36,453 nucleotides of DNA, taken from Campylobacterota bacterium (GTDB lineage Bacteria; Campylobacterota; Campylobacteria; Campylobacterales; Sulfurimonadaceae). Position numbers and translations under genes: made by a program. Location of the stretch: assembly GCA_013607635.1 (NCBI GenBank), contig VCAY01000001.1:1-36453 (forward strand), read 5' to 3'. The notes below the pieces were generated by a model. That model saw only the letters and a list, made by a program, of their open reading frames with translations, searched no databases and was not told the origin of the DNA. This document shows, piece after piece, positions 1 to 8,673 of the stretch (its first letter is position 1; every line of letters starts with the position of its first letter).

Positions 1-84
1 TAAAAGATATTGACTAATATACTCAATTACTATCTCTTTTGCGGTATCTCTAAGCGCTTTACCTTTTTCTTTGAAATTGTCCAT
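1..84 (-). CDS. Partial CDS, N-terminal 28 codons of an unknown protein (MDNFKEKGKALRDTAKEIVIEYISQYLL...), runs off the window
   Basis: Reverse-strand ATG at 84..82 preceded by AAAGGAACAAT (Shine-Dalgarno-like); frame stays open to the window edge. Confidence 0.55.
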   Translation of the reverse strand, partial: MDNFKEKGKALRDTAKEIVIEYISQYLL

Positions 85-164
85 ATTGTTCCTTTTTTTA
101 ATATATAACGACTGAAGATAGCCGATAAATTTCCGCTAGGGAATTTATTGGATACTCTGTCTTG

Positions 165-818
165 TTAAGTTGTATAGTACAACTTCAGGAATGCATCTCT
201 GAAGGTACAGCAACTCTCTTCATTTATATTTGTAATCCACCCGCAAGGGTCACAATAAACTGTTTTATTAGCACATTTTAGACATTCTCCGATTGAATAC
301 ATTGATATGATTCCATCAATTTCAAGTCCTAATCCATGCTCCCAGCAAAGTAAACCAGGCACTTCTTTGCCTCGTATATGTTTATCTTTGCATTCATCAC
401 ATAAGTCAGTAATCCTCCCATAAGATTTTTTTTCAAAAGATGCATATGCTTTTTCCCAATTAATATGTTCAAGAGTTATTCTTCCATCAAATTCTCGAAT
501 ACGCTTATAAACAGATTTAGTAAATCCACTTGAAGAAATGAATATACCAAACTTAGCTTGAACATCAGTGAACATACTTAAAAATGATTCAAGTTCTTTT
601 ATATTGACAGGTTTTGAATAATGTTTACATTCAATCATTGTCTTTGTATTATTTTCTTCAATTAAGACATCAATTTGGCGAGAAATTTCTGAGTACTCTC
701 CGATTAAATTTGTATCATGCAACACCTTAACAGATAGTGATGAATTATTATCATGAAATATCTTTGTAATTAACCATTCATATTGTTTCCACTGAGGTGT
801 TTCTTTTATTGACGGCAA
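165..818 (-). CDS. Mrr-like (PD-(D/E)XK) restriction endonuclease with Cys-rich C-terminal region
   Basis: 217-aa ORF; QIDVLIEENNTKTMIECKHY matches the D...(E)xK core of the Mrr_cat/restriction-endonuclease-like fold; C-terminus has CDEC, CWEH, CLKC and CDPC. TTG start with AAAAGGAAT upstream. Confidence 0.75.
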   Translation of the reverse strand: MPSIKETPQWKQYEWLITKIFHDNNSSLSVKVLHDTNLIGEYSEISRQIDVLIEENNTKTMIECKHYSKPVNIKELESFLSMFTDVQAKFGIFISSSGFTKSVYKRIREFDGRITLEHINWEKAYASFEKKSYGRITDLCDECKDKHIRGKEVPGLLCWEHGLGLEIDGIISMYSIGECLKCANKTVYCDPCGWITNINEESCCTFRDAFLKLYYTT

Positions 819-885
819 GATATTCCTTTTGTGACTTAACTATTTATTCAACAACATTTTATACAAATCAACTCGAAAAATCAAG

Positions 886-1036
886 ATTAACAAACATCTG
901 TTTTGTATGTTAATTTTTAAAAATATGACATTTTGCAATATTTTTTGCATTTTTTGAAAAAAATCTTGAATATTCTTAAAAAAGAGATGTGTGTTAAAAG
1001 TTCTATAGAGATTTAACACACACTTTTGTTTGTTAA
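886..1036. promoter_or_regulatory. Cluster of five TGTNTGTTAA motifs in direct and inverted orientation; putative operator or iteron-like region upstream of the Mrr-like gene
   Basis: TTAACAAACA 887-896 (inverted), TGTATGTTAA 904-913, TGTGTGTTAA 988-997, TTAACACACA 1013-1022 (inverted), TGTTTGTTAA 1027-1036. Confidence 0.5.
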
Positions 1037-1136
1037 TTGGAAAAATTTGCCAATAACAGGCAAAATGTTGCTTAAATGGGAGGAGAAATAAAATGCAAAA
1101 CACAAGGGGTTAGGTAACAACCGATATGTTCTAATG

Positions 1137-1874
1137 TTAGCTAACTCGTACCCGTTTTGGTGGGGTGGTGCTAAAAACCTCTTTTAAGGCTTGCGCCATC
1201 TTCTCTTTGTATTTGCCTTGCATCAAAGGGGAGAGAAAATACGCGATCTTGAGTGCTTCATCTTCATCAAAATTTCTATCGTAGATAAAGACGATCTCTT
1301 TACCGAGTTTTTGGATCTGCTGTACGAGTGAGATGGCGTAGTAGGGGATCATGGTGTGTTCTCGCTCAAACTTGTGTCCCATCCCCAAAAAGACAAACTT
1401 ACCATTGATGGCGATATTTGGGATATCTTGGTAGTTAAGATGTTTGTCGTGGCGTGTAAGCTGGCTTGATTTGAGTTTTTCGATATCTGCTTCGATCTCA
1501 TCAAGGATCGGGAGTTTTTGGGTAAAATCTTCTCTGTTGTAGTTAAAAAGGTATTTGATCGCCACTAACTTACCTTCGTACTGGTGTTTGAGTGCGGCAT
1601 TGATCACATAACTCATTGCATCTTCGTTAAGTGTTATAAACTTGCCATAATCCTCAAAACCTTGCTCTTGTAAGAAGTTACAAAGTGTGTAGCCTTTTGG
1701 AGAGGTTTGGGGATGAAAAAGGATAAAAGTACCCGCAACCGTTTTTCTTTTTTTCTTGAGCATCGCTTCAAACTCTTGCGTGGTGATCGTCTCATCTGGG
1801 GCGTTGAAATAGATGTAGTGCTCTGTGAGGTAGTCTCTATCGAAATTTGTTTCGTATTTGCCAAATATCTGCAT
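1137..1874 (-). CDS. Conserved hypothetical protein, 245 aa
   Basis: Long ORF with plausible soluble-protein composition; no recognised motif. Confidence 0.7.
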   Translation of the reverse strand: MQIFGKYETNFDRDYLTEHYIYFNAPDETITTQEFEAMLKKKRKTVAGTFILFHPQTSPKGYTLCNFLQEQGFEDYGKFITLNEDAMSYVINAALKHQYEGKLVAIKYLFNYNREDFTQKLPILDEIEADIEKLKSSQLTRHDKHLNYQDIPNIAINGKFVFLGMGHKFEREHTMIPYYAISLVQQIQKLGKEIVFIYDRNFDEDEALKIAYFLSPLMQGKYKEKMAQALKEVFSTTPPKRVRVS

Positions 1875-1904
1875 CGTTTCACTTTATTTTTTTTGGAATT
1901 ATAC

Positions 1905-1910
1905 TATAAT
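1905..1910 (+). promoter_or_regulatory. Candidate -10 hexamer TATAAT upstream of the alpha/beta hydrolase
   Basis: TATAAT 6 nt upstream of the ATG at 1917, in the divergent intergenic region. Confidence 0.35.
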
Positions 1911-1916
1911 CCTGCC

Positions 1917-2687
1917 ATGATATATCTCATCTTTTTACTTATCACCTTATTTGTACTTTTGTTTGTGTGGTATCAGTGGCAATATTTTGCGATCTTTACC
2001 CCTGTGTATGTGCGTGATCGACAAGTGTGTAGGGAGTGTGAAGAGCTAACCTTTTTAATGGCTGATGGCATAGTGCTAGAGGGTGTTGTGTATGAGCCAA
2101 AAGATGCCACAAAAACTTTGCTGTTTTTTGGTGGAAGAGGGCATGATAGTGTAGCACTCATTGCAAAACTTGCATCACTTTACAAAGATGTTCGCATTAT
2201 TACTTACAATTACCGCAGTTATGGAAAAAGTGGCGGGAGTATCTCGGAGCAAAAGCTTCTTGAAGATGCCTTGCATGTAACAAACATCGTCAAAAAAAAC
2301 TTTGGTGAAAAACTGTATCTTTTAGGATTTTCACTCGGATCATCACTTGCAGCGTACAGTGGTTCTCAAACAGAAGTAGGAGGTGTGTTCTTAATCGGTG
2401 CATTTGACTCGATCGCTTCACTTTTTTACACCCGCTCAGGTATCAAGGTACCAAAGTTTTTGGTAAAGTACAGATTTGAGACCATAATATTTGTGCAAAA
2501 CATAACAGCGCCGCTTTATTTGTTTGGTAGTAAAGATGATATTGTCACACCAATAAAAAACACAAGAAACCTCAAGCAAAAAGTGAAAAATCTGCAAGGG
2601 TACGAGGAGTATGACAACCTAAGTCATCAAGAGCTTTTGTGGGATGGGGATGTAGTGGAGAAAATCAAGTCAAGATTGACTCGATAG
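1917..2687 (+). CDS. Membrane-anchored alpha/beta hydrolase
   Basis: ORF given as 1707..2687; in-frame ATG at 1917 gives an N-terminal TM segment MIYLIFLLITLFVLLFVW, then an alpha/beta hydrolase core with GFSLGS nucleophile elbow, GSKDDIV Asp region and SHQEL His region. Confidence 0.8.
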   Translation: MIYLIFLLITLFVLLFVWYQWQYFAIFTPVYVRDRQVCRECEELTFLMADGIVLEGVVYEPKDATKTLLFFGGRGHDSVALIAKLASLYKDVRIITYNYRSYGKSGGSISEQKLLEDALHVTNIVKKNFGEKLYLLGFSLGSSLAAYSGSQTEVGGVFLIGAFDSIASLFYTRSGIKVPKFLVKYRFETIIFVQNITAPLYLFGSKDDIVTPIKNTRNLKQKVKNLQGYEEYDNLSHQELLWDGDVVEKIKSRLTR

Positions 2688-2714
2688 GGATCGTTATAGG
2701 GGTCGGTGTGTTTT

Positions 2715-2754
2715 AGCTTTATGAGAAGATGCTTATAAAAGCTTCTTCATAAGC
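2715..2754. terminator. Bidirectional hairpin terminator candidate between convergent genes
   Basis: Imperfect inverted repeat AGCTTTATGAGAAG ... CTTCTTCATAAGCT, overlapping the stop codon of the minus-strand gene. Confidence 0.45.
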
Positions 2755-3536
2755 TCTATATGGTACGACTCTTGAAAGTTGATAAAGTCAAAAAACTTTG
2801 CAAGCTTATCATCTTTGATGTTGGCACTAAGTTCTTTGCACATCTCTTTAGCAGCTTCCTCTTCGGCAATGCCATCTTTGATGAACTTACTTAAATCTTT
2901 GATCTTGTAGGTCATCTCATGCAGCTCTCTTGGCAGTGCTAAAATACCGAGTTTTGCCATCATATTTCCAAATGACTTAAGGTGAAAATGGGACTCATCG
3001 ATAAGGTCTTGATACACATCAAACTGCACTTTATCATCGGTTCTTGCCTGCATATAGGCATAGATTAAGATCAGCTCATACTCTTTGTAGGACTCCTCAA
3101 ACAAAAATAGCGTCAAAGCATCGATACTCTCTTGATCGAGATTCTCCCATTCTCTTTTCATATCAAAGGCTGTGATGGCTTGATCGTTTTGTTTGTTGGA
3201 GAGTATTTGATCCAAATAGTGCATAAGATAGGCATCATCAGTTTTTAGCCGCTCACCCAAAACAGAGTTTGGATAGTGTTGTTGTATCTGTTGTGTTTGT
3301 TTTTTAAGAGCTTCAAGTACTCCAAAAGTAGTTTCATGTTTGTAAAGCTCAAAACCTCTTTCGTAGTTATAATCATCTCCACTTTGTAAAATATCCTCTG
3401 CCAGCCATTTTAAATGGCGAAAGGCGATCATCGAAAAATCATACAGACGCGATTTGATCGCTTCATCACTGATAGCAAACGAGCTAAACAAGATAGCCAG
3501 CCATAGATCATGTTTTTTTTGGTACACTTTATTCAT
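2733..3536 (-). CDS. Ferritin-like/iron-binding helical protein associated with a NifU-like scaffold
   Basis: Helical ORF with E/H pairs typical of di-iron four-helix bundles (DESHFHL, FQESYHIEL, AFRHLKWLAED); overlaps the NifU-like gene. Confidence 0.5.
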   Translation of the reverse strand: MNKVYQKKHDLWLAILFSSFAISDEAIKSRLYDFSMIAFRHLKWLAEDILQSGDDYNYERGFELYKHETTFGVLEALKKQTQQIQQHYPNSVLGERLKTDDAYLMHYLDQILSNKQNDQAITAFDMKREWENLDQESIDALTLFLFEESYKEYELILIYAYMQARTDDKVQFDVYQDLIDESHFHLKSFGNMMAKLGILALPRELHEMTYKIKDLSKFIKDGIAEEEAAKEMCKELSANIKDDKLAKFFDFINFQESYHIELMKKLL

Positions 3537-3984
3537 CCTCTTTTACCTCACAACTCTCTTTCATTTTAAGTACATGTAACTCTTCATCCCTGCCTTCAAG
3601 CAGGTTTTCATGGTTTTTCATCGATGCGATAAATGCTGTAAAGACGATATCTGCACAAATCTGTTGTTGTGGTGTGAGTTTACCGAGTTTATCGTGCATC
3701 TTTTTTATCGCCTTATTGGCATATTCTGTATCGTTGTTTTTAATCATTTCGGTAAACATTGAGCCTATCACCACAGTATCTTGACACCCGTTAGTGGCAA
3801 ACTTTACATCAGCTATAGTATTACCGTCAAACTTGGCATAAAAGATCACATACTCACCTGTTTTGTCATCCATTGCTACACCGACACCATTGGCATCATC
3901 AAGTTTACCATAATTTTTTGGGCTCATGAGATGTTCTAGTATTTCAGGGTTCATCCCCTCTGGCATCTTCACATTTTCAAACAT
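3529..3984 (-). CDS. NifU-like iron-sulfur cluster assembly scaffold (IscU/NifU N-terminal domain)
   Basis: HLMSPKNYG, ATNGCQDTVVIGSM and QICADIVFTAF match the NifU_N pattern; likely start ATG at 3984 (ORF track 4095). Confidence 0.75.
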   Translation of the reverse strand: MFENVKMPEGMNPEILEHLMSPKNYGKLDDANGVGVAMDDKTGEYVIFYAKFDGNTIADVKFATNGCQDTVVIGSMFTEMIKNNDTEYANKAIKKMHDKLGKLTPQQQICADIVFTAFIASMKNHENLLEGRDEELHVLKMKESCEVKEDE

Positions 3985-4705
3985 AGTACTCCTTTGGGTA
4001 TTTGACTTTGGCAAGATACAGACCGTTTGGTGGGGCTGGTTTGATCTTGTGTTTTTTCTCGCATCCAAGCATCTGTTTGATTGCATTGGCATCAAGTTCT
4101 AAGAGCGCTGCAACCATAAAACGGATCTGGGATCGTAAAAAACCGTTCGCCTCAAAATGCAGTATCACATAACCTTTATATTCGTAAGCAAAAGCTTTAT
4201 AAACAGTGCGGAGCGTTGAGGTGGTTTCGCTCCCTGTTTTCATAAAGTTGGCAAAATCGTGTTCCCCCTCAAAAAGCTTGATATTTTGTTGGATACGCTG
4301 GGTATCAACTGCGTCTAAAAATGTGATAAAATCATTTGCAAAAGGGTTTAGCCCTCCCTGCTTGATGATATAGCGATAAACTCTTGAGGTTGTGGAGTAT
4401 CTAGCATGAAACTGTTTTGTTACATGTAACACTTTTCTTACATGTAACGATGGGGGCAACATCTCATTGAGTACTCTTTGAAGTTTTTGTGTATCGCTCC
4501 AATACTCTGGAAGATCGATATGTACAATCTGATATGTTGCATGTACCCCTTTATCGGTTCTACCACTTGCGATCGGTTTTGTATCGATCCCGAGTTGTTT
4601 GAGTACATGAGCGAGTGTACCATTGACGGTTTGAGAGGTTTGTGTTTGCTCTTGTGAACCGAAAAAATGGGTACCGTTATAACTAAGAACAAGAGCTACG
4701 CGCAT
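3977..4705 (-). CDS. truA: tRNA pseudouridine(38-40) synthase TruA
   Basis: SYNGTHFFGSQEQ, ASGRTDKGVHA (catalytic Asp), GFLRSQIRFMVAALLE. Confidence 0.95.
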   Translation of the reverse strand: MRVALVLSYNGTHFFGSQEQTQTSQTVNGTLAHVLKQLGIDTKPIASGRTDKGVHATYQIVHIDLPEYWSDTQKLQRVLNEMLPPSLHVRKVLHVTKQFHARYSTTSRVYRYIIKQGGLNPFANDFITFLDAVDTQRIQQNIKLFEGEHDFANFMKTGSETTSTLRTVYKAFAYEYKGYVILHFEANGFLRSQIRFMVAALLELDANAIKQMLGCEKKHKIKPAPPNGLYLAKVKYPKEYYV

Positions 4706-4708
4706 CTT

Positions 4709-5731
4709 TTAGTACCTTTTGGCAATCGTTTTTCTGTAGATCATGTAAGTACCCGCCAGCCAGAGTGTCATGATAAGAGGGATGGTGTAAAAATGCAATA
4801 CTTTATGCAGTGCCATTGTAGAAGCATAATAGAGAATGATACTTGTAAAGATATAAAGATAGATCTTTGATTTTTGATGTCTGGCATGTACTACACCGAT
4901 AGCAACGATTAAAAAGAGTGACAGAAGTGGGAAAAAGCTCATCAGAGTGTTTGTGATGATAAGTCTGTCTTTTTTCTTGCGTGAGTGTTCTGAGAGCCAA
5001 AAATCAAGCGGCATCTCATACTCTTTTCGAGATGTTTTAAGCGTATCATAGATACTCATGTGTTCAAAGTTGATTTGTGTGAATTTTTTGGTTGAATAAC
5101 TGTAACCTTCCCCTTGGCTCAATTCAAGTTGTAAAACACCGTTTTTATTGATAACATCAGCTTTTTTTGCAGCGATAAGGATCTCTTCATCAGTGCTTTT
5201 ATTAAATAAAAAAACATCTTCGTACTGTTTTTTCTTCTTGTCCTCTTTACCGATATAAAGCAACCAGTCACCAAATTTGTTTCCAAATTCACTTGCCGAG
5301 AGGTTGAATTTTGCCTCACTTTTTTTCTTATCGATAAAATTGTCTGAAAGGTTGTCGGTATGGGGGTAGAGCATATAAAAGTTGATCAGCAACAAAAGTG
5401 AAAGCAAAAAGGCTGGTACAAAGAGTGTTTTTACAATAAACAACGGTTTAATTCCCAAAGAGAAGATCACAATGATCTCGTTGTCGTTAGAAAGTTTAAA
5501 GATCGAAAGTACTGCAGCGACAAAAAATGATATGGGAAGTGTATAAAATAGAATGTCGGGAAGGACAAATAAATAAAGTTTGACCATATCTAAGATCGAA
5601 AGCTTGATGACTGCCGTATAAGTTGCAAGCTTGATGGAGAAGATCATCGAAGCGATCACAAACAAAGGCATAAAGATTGAAAGAAACACCGATGAAAGGT
5701 TGGCTAAAATGTATCTGCGCAGTTTGTTCAT
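4709..5731 (-). CDS. LptF/LptG family permease (YjgP/YjgQ)
   Basis: Multi-TM N- and C-termini with central periplasmic domain; MNKLRRYILANLSSVFLSIF and SFFPLLSLFLIVAIGV. Confidence 0.85.
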   Translation of the reverse strand: MNKLRRYILANLSSVFLSIFMPLFVIASMIFSIKLATYTAVIKLSILDMVKLYLFVLPDILFYTLPISFFVAAVLSIFKLSNDNEIIVIFSLGIKPLFIVKTLFVPAFLLSLLLLINFYMLYPHTDNLSDNFIDKKKSEAKFNLSASEFGNKFGDWLLYIGKEDKKKKQYEDVFLFNKSTDEEILIAAKKADVINKNGVLQLELSQGEGYSYSTKKFTQINFEHMSIYDTLKTSRKEYEMPLDFWLSEHSRKKKDRLIITNTLMSFFPLLSLFLIVAIGVVHARHQKSKIYLYIFTSIILYYASTMALHKVLHFYTIPLIMTLWLAGTYMIYRKTIAKRY

Positions 5732-6549
5732 AAAAGATTTTCCTCGATATAGCGCATGATCGCAGAATCATAAATGAATGTGATAAGAGTTGCAAGAGCT
5801 AAAAACGGAACGAATGGTACGCGTTGCTCCTCAGCCGGTCTGTTAAGCAGTAAAAGCATCACAGGTAGAGCAAGCAATGCTGAGAGAAAGATCGCAAAGA
5901 GCCCGAGTTTCATCCCAAGAAGTGCTCCCATAGCAGCTGCGACCATGATGTCACCTTCACCCATCGCTTCAATCATCGGCGTGCGATCATAATGTTTGTT
6001 CCATGAGGTTTTCGTCTTTAAACCTGCACGATATACAGAAGATGTCAGGTAGTATGAAAGGGCAAAGCGAAGCAGGGTAAAACCACCCGCAAAGAGTAGG
6101 GCATTTTTAAAGTTATCCAATAAGCCACCAAGTGAAAAAGCACCTAAGATGGCAAAAAGGATCGCTAAAAGGTTAAGCGAATCGGGTACCATTTTGTAGC
6201 GAAAATCAATCACTGCAAGGGCAAAAAGCATAAGAAAACTCATAGCTATAAAAAAGGCTTGAATGCTGAGAGAATATTTTATCGCTACAACTAAAAAAAT
6301 GATACCGCTGATAAGTTCAACAAGTGGATACTGTTTTGAGATAGGTGTTTTACAAAAGGCACACCTGCCACCTAAAAATATCCATGAAAACAGAGGAACA
6401 TTATGCCAAGGTTTAAGGGGTGTGTTACATGTAGGGCAGTGTGAAGAGACAAAAACGACACTCTCTCCCTGAGGGATGCGCAATATAACTACATTGAGAA
6501 ATGATCCAAACAAAACACCAAAAATAAATGCAATAGCAAGCTCCATCAT
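5728..6549 (-). CDS. Prepilin peptidase (A24 family)
   Basis: FGSFLNVVILRIP, CPTC/CAFC zinc motif, FRYKMVPDSLN (catalytic Asp) and GEGDIMVAAAMGALLG (GxGD motif). Confidence 0.92.
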   Translation of the reverse strand: MMELAIAFIFGVLFGSFLNVVILRIPQGESVVFVSSHCPTCNTPLKPWHNVPLFSWIFLGGRCAFCKTPISKQYPLVELISGIIFLVVAIKYSLSIQAFFIAMSFLMLFALAVIDFRYKMVPDSLNLLAILFAILGAFSLGGLLDNFKNALLFAGGFTLLRFALSYYLTSSVYRAGLKTKTSWNKHYDRTPMIEAMGEGDIMVAAAMGALLGMKLGLFAIFLSALLALPVMLLLLNRPAEEQRVPFVPFLALATLITFIYDSAIMRYIEENLL

Positions 6550-7223
6550 TTTAAACCACCAAAGCGTCTTTCAACTTTTTTATATTTTTTTATGATCTTC
6601 TCAAGTTCTTTGGTTGTGAAATCAGGCCAAAGGGTGTCTGTAAAAAAAAGTTCCGCATAAGCCGCCTGCCACAGAAGATAGTTTGAGAGTCTATGATCAC
6701 CCCCTGTACGGATTAAAAGATCAACATCATCCTTACAATCAAGGGCATTTTGAAACATCTCAGACGTGATGTCGCTGTCGTTGTGTCTTAGTTTGTTGAT
6801 GGCTCGTAAAATCTCATCTTGTGCGCCATAGTTAAGTGCTAAAGATTGTACAAGTGCATCACAGTGAGCTGTTTTTTCTTGCACCATGGTGATCGTTTTT
6901 TGTAACGATTTGGAAAAAGCGCGCAGATCACCGACAGGTTCAAACCTGATGTTGTTTTTGAGGTAAGTCTCAAGCTCATTTTGCAGATATTTTTGCAACA
7001 ATTGCATCAAAAATTCCACTTCAACTCTTGGTCGCTTCCAGTTTTCCGTTGAAAAAGCATAAAGAGTGACTCTTTGAATCTCTTTATGTTTGGCGCAATA
7101 CTCGGTGATCTGGCGTACTGTCTTCGCACCGGCTTCATGCCCTGTTGAGCGTTTTTTACCTTGCAGCTGTGCCCATCTGCCGTTGCCATCCATAATGATC
7201 GCTACATGTTTGAGTTGATTCAT
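6546..7223 (-). CDS. uppS: Isoprenyl transferase (undecaprenyl diphosphate synthase)
   Basis: HVAIIMDGNGRWA, GAKTVRQI, LYAFSTENWKRP, DLLIRTGGDHRLSNYLLWQ. Confidence 0.96.
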   Translation of the reverse strand: MNQLKHVAIIMDGNGRWAQLQGKKRSTGHEAGAKTVRQITEYCAKHKEIQRVTLYAFSTENWKRPRVEVEFLMQLLQKYLQNELETYLKNNIRFEPVGDLRAFSKSLQKTITMVQEKTAHCDALVQSLALNYGAQDEILRAINKLRHNDSDITSEMFQNALDCKDDVDLLIRTGGDHRLSNYLLWQAAYAELFFTDTLWPDFTTKELEKIIKKYKKVERRFGGLK

Positions 7224-8498
7224 CTAGCCCTCGAGTGTTTTTGCGTTATCTAAGATACTAAAGGAGATATCGAGTTTGGAGGTTTTATCTAAGTGTATTG
7301 TACTATCTTGTGCGATAAAATCGATCTCATTGGTAGTAGTGCCAAAGCTTGATGCGTTTTGTAAAACATTAAGACACACGGCATCGAGGCATTTTTTCTC
7401 AAGCATATTTTTTGCATTTGCAGTAGCTTGTTGTGGATCCATTTCCGCTTTAAAACCGATCACTTTGATCCCCTCTTTGTCTATACTCTCGAGCAGGTCT
7501 TTATTTTGTTTGAGTTTTAGCTCCCATTTTTGCCCTAAAACCTCTTTTTTGAGTTTGGCGTTTTGTGTAAACTCCGGTACATAATCACTTACTGCTGCTG
7601 CCATAAAGAGGTATGGTGTTTTTTGGATAAGGTGGATATGCTCATCTCGCATCAGTGTTGCTTTTGAGATTTTCCCTTTTTTGGCAATGCGCACAGAATC
7701 TATAAGATATTCTAACATCTCTTCGCTACTCTCTACCTCGATTTTGTGCATCTCTTTTGGTAAGTTAGTGTCAAAACGAGTAGCGATAAGGTTGACATCT
7801 GCGCCGCGCAGATAGAGTGTGGTTGCAAGTGCTGAGGCCATCTTACCACTTGAGAAGTTGGAGATGTAGCGCACTTCATCGATCTTCTCAATCGTGCCAC
7901 CACCGGTGACGATCACCATACGATCCTTCCAAAACTGATCCACTAAAAGCTCACGCGCCGTTGCATAAAAGATATCGATCGGCTCAGCCATAGCACCATC
8001 ACCTGTGGTTTTACACGCAAGCTCTTTGACTTGGGTGTCGATGATCTTGTAGTTGGCTATGCCTAACATTTTAAGGTTTGCTTGAGATATTGGGTGCTCT
8101 AGCATATTGGTATTTGCTGAGGGTGCCAAGATTTTTATAGCTGGATTGGCAAGAGCGACTTGTAAGAGGATGTTGTCTGCAATGGCATTGGCAAGTTTGG
8201 CAATGGTGTTTGCAGTTGCGGGAGCGATCACCATAATATCTCCCCACTGAGCAAGCTTTATGTGGTTGTGATCACTACTCCAATCCTCATTGGTATCATC
8301 GAGTACTTTATTGGATGTAAGTGTTTCAAAAGTAAGGGGTGTGACAAACTTTTTTGCAGACTCACTCATCACCACCTTAACCTCTGCACCCGCTTTAACA
8401 AACAAGCGAGCAAGTTCAAGTGACTTGTAAACAGCGATCGAACCTGTAACCGCGAGAATAACTTTTTTATCTTTTAATAAATTGTTTGATAAATCCAT
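7224..8498 (-). CDS. coaBC: Bifunctional phosphopantothenoylcysteine decarboxylase/phosphopantothenate-cysteine ligase
   Basis: VTGSIAVYKSLELAR, PATANTIAKLANAIADN, VTGGGTIEKIDEVRYISNFSSGKM, KAEMDP. Confidence 0.95.
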   Translation of the reverse strand: MDLSNNLLKDKKVILAVTGSIAVYKSLELARLFVKAGAEVKVVMSESAKKFVTPLTFETLTSNKVLDDTNEDWSSDHNHIKLAQWGDIMVIAPATANTIAKLANAIADNILLQVALANPAIKILAPSANTNMLEHPISQANLKMLGIANYKIIDTQVKELACKTTGDGAMAEPIDIFYATARELLVDQFWKDRMVIVTGGGTIEKIDEVRYISNFSSGKMASALATTLYLRGADVNLIATRFDTNLPKEMHKIEVESSEEMLEYLIDSVRIAKKGKISKATLMRDEHIHLIQKTPYLFMAAAVSDYVPEFTQNAKLKKEVLGQKWELKLKQNKDLLESIDKEGIKVIGFKAEMDPQQATANAKNMLEKKCLDAVCLNVLQNASSFGTTTNEIDFIAQDSTIHLDKTSKLDISFSILDNAKTLEG

Positions 8499-8673
8499 AT
8501 ATGAAAACTTTTTATTTTGATTAGCTTATTCTACCGAAAAATGCTTAAAAAATCTAAGTGTTACCAATCTAAACAACTTGCAGAAGATTATGGCTGTTTT
8601 TTCTCTCTTATGTTTTTTATTGGGGTTTAAAGCAATACAATTGGAGTAAAAATAGACAAAAAAAGGTTTTTTT

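Noticed and set aside
840-1103. 87-aa minus-strand ORF over the AT-rich region
   Set aside because: Low-complexity Phe/Ile/Lys/Asn composition, no motif; it overlaps the repeat-rich putative regulatory region and is likely a spurious ORF.
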